Below are positions 6,019 to 6,776 of a DNA stretch of 6,776 nucleotides, piece by piece. Within the stretch, counting starts at the first letter, position 1; the number at the start of each line of letters is the position of its first letter. The stretch lies in contig JACCQS010000315.1 of NCBI GenBank assembly GCA_013814015.1, positions 1 to 6,776 on the forward strand, in the 5' to 3' direction. The position numbers and the translations under genes were made by a program. The DNA comes from Geodermatophilaceae bacterium. GTDB lineage: Bacteria; Actinomycetota; Actinomycetes; Mycobacteriales; Geodermatophilaceae. Under the pieces are notes generated by a model. That model had not been told where the DNA came from, searched no databases, and was given only the letters and a program-made list of their open reading frames with translations.

Positions 6019-6034
6019 CCTCCCAGCCTCCCAG
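6019..6034 (-). promoter_or_regulatory. Duplicated ribosome-binding site before the aldehyde dehydrogenase
   Basis: On the minus strand the 8-bp unit CTGGGAGG occurs twice in tandem (6034-6027 and 6026-6019), just before the ATG at 6017-6015. The upstream GGGAGG is 10 nt from the ATG and the downstream copy only 2 nt. The upstream copy therefore has the more workable spacing. The sites decide in favour of this ATG over the TTG at 6041. Confidence 0.6.
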
Positions 6035-6092
6035 CGTCCAACCCGATCGACCAGTCCGGCTGCCCAACGCCGCGGCCTGAAACGACCGCCGA

Positions 6093-6776
6093 TCAGGAGG
6101 CGGAGTTCTGCTTCTCTCGAGCGCGGAGGTCCTTGCGGAAGATCTTGCCGCTGGCCGCCTTCGGGATCGCATCCAGAAACTCCACGTGCCGCACCTTCTT
6201 GTGCGGGGCGACCTTGGCGGTCACGAAGTCCATCACGTCCGCCGCGGTCAGCTCTTGGCCCGGGACGGGGACGACGAAGGCCTTCGGCGCCTCGCCACCT
6301 TCCTCGTCCGGTACGCCGATCACAGCGGCATCGGCGATCGAGGGATGACTGAGCAGTACGGCTTCGAGTTCGGCCGGTGCGACCTGGTAGCCCTTGTACT
6401 TGATCAGCTCCTTGACCCGGTCGACGATCCAGAAGAACCCGTCCTCGTCGACCAGGGCGACATCGCCAGTGTGCAGCCAGCCGTCCTCGTCCAGCGTTGC
6501 CGCTGTGGCCTCGCGATTGTTCAGGTAACCCTTCATGACCTGCGGCCCGCGTACCCACAACTCGCCGCGCTCGCCGTCGGCGCAATCCTCGCCGCTGTCC
6601 GGATCGACCAGCCGTGACTCGGTGTTGGGCAGCGCCACACCCACGCAGCCACGCGGTGCGTCCACGCCGTCCGGGGTCGAGTGCGAGACCGGTGACAGTT
6701 CGGTCATGCCGTACCCCTGACAGACCCGCAGGTTGAGCCGCCGCTCACACATCAGGGCCAGTTCCTGATCCAGCGG
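6093..6776 (-). CDS. Acyl/aryl-CoA ligase, 4-coumarate:CoA ligase-like (N-terminal part outside window)
   Basis: This is the last 227 residues of an adenylate-forming enzyme of the ANL superfamily (PF00501 plus PF13193), which activates a carboxylic acid with ATP and transfers it to CoA. The reading frame stays open to the right edge. Numbering from the first visible residue, it has QGYGMTELSP (20-29, nucleotide-binding A5), GELWVRGPQVMKGY (71-84), DGWLHTGDV (98-106, ribose-binding Asp105), DRVKELIKYKGYQVAPAELE (119-138, hinge and CoA-thiolation region) and PKAASGKIFRKDL (205-217). Lys211 is the C-terminal adenylation lysine. The KELIKYKGYQVAPAELE wording is closest to the 4-coumarate/fatty acyl ligase clade rather than acetyl-CoA synthetase. 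About 300 residues, including the P-loop and most of the acid pocket, are missing, so the substrate cannot be named. It lies 75 bp upstream of the aldehyde dehydrogenase on the same strand, probably in one operon with it and the GntR regulator. Confidence 0.92.
   Translation of the reverse strand, partial: PLDQELALMCERRLNLRVCQGYGMTELSPVSHSTPDGVDAPRGCVGVALPNTESRLVDPDSGEDCADGERGELWVRGPQVMKGYLNNREATAATLDEDGWLHTGDVALVDEDGFFWIVDRVKELIKYKGYQVAPAELEAVLLSHPSIADAAVIGVPDEEGGEAPKAFVVPVPGQELTAADVMDFVTAKVAPHKKVRHVEFLDAIPKAASGKIFRKDLRAREKQNSAS

Noticed and set aside
6015..6041. TTG at 6039-6041 as start of the aldehyde dehydrogenase
   Set aside because: The added eight residues would translate the duplicated Shine-Dalgarno sequence. 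The ATG at 6015-6017 gives the normal family N-terminus.
4383..6080. Long open frame (565 codons) on the plus strand opposite the aldehyde dehydrogenase and the start of the GntR gene
   Set aside because: It is a typical high-GC antisense shadow: low-complexity translation with no recognisable domain, while the opposite strand has complete conserved enzymes.

Overview
This is a GC-rich window, tightly packed with ordinary-looking chromosomal genes and showing no sign of foreign base composition. The clearest taxonomic marker is a bacterial proteasome activator (Bpa/PafE) with the C-terminal GQYL tail. That protein belongs to the actinobacterial 20S proteasome system, so the host is very probably an actinobacterium. 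Two genes that look leaderless, with a TANNNT -10 box 6-7 nt before a GTG, fit the same group. I cannot name the genus.

Layout, left to right. A DNA alkylation repair glycosylase of the AlkD type runs off the left edge and ends at 541 (+). It converges on bpa (641-1270, -). The gap between them holds two copies of a short hairpin-forming repeat (family A). bpa is divergent from a PLP-dependent class V aminotransferase-fold protein annotated in relatives as 'cysteine desulfurase-like' (1431-2654, +), which lacks the desulfurase active-site cysteine. That gene converges, across only 22 bp, on a PIG3-type NAD(P)H quinone oxidoreductase (2677-3669, -). Upstream of the oxidoreductase lie a plausible promoter and then a perfect 29-bp tandem repeat, each unit carrying a 9-bp-stem palindrome (family B). 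The right half is a co-directional minus-strand block read right to left: an acyl/aryl-CoA ligase of the 4-coumarate:CoA ligase type (partial, 6093-6776), a succinate-semialdehyde-type aldehyde dehydrogenase (4560-6017) and a FadR-group GntR regulator (3786-4550). The spacing is 75 bp and then 9 bp.

How the genes may work together: the ligase, dehydrogenase and GntR/FCD regulator look like a small catabolic operon for a carboxylic acid or semialdehyde substrate with its own regulator. The promoter and the ligase N-terminus lie outside the window. The remaining genes look like independent housekeeping or stress functions: DNA repair, proteasomal degradation, and quinone or carbonyl reduction.

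The most unusual signal is the repeats. Families A and B sit in two different intergenic gaps about 3 kb apart, each as a pair. They share the core GTG[C/G]CGGTTTGG, followed by a short loop and AACCG, so they look like diverged members of one REP/BIME-like extragenic palindrome family. I see no CRISPR array, tRNA, rRNA, transposase or phage gene. No whole undescribed multi-gene system is evident.
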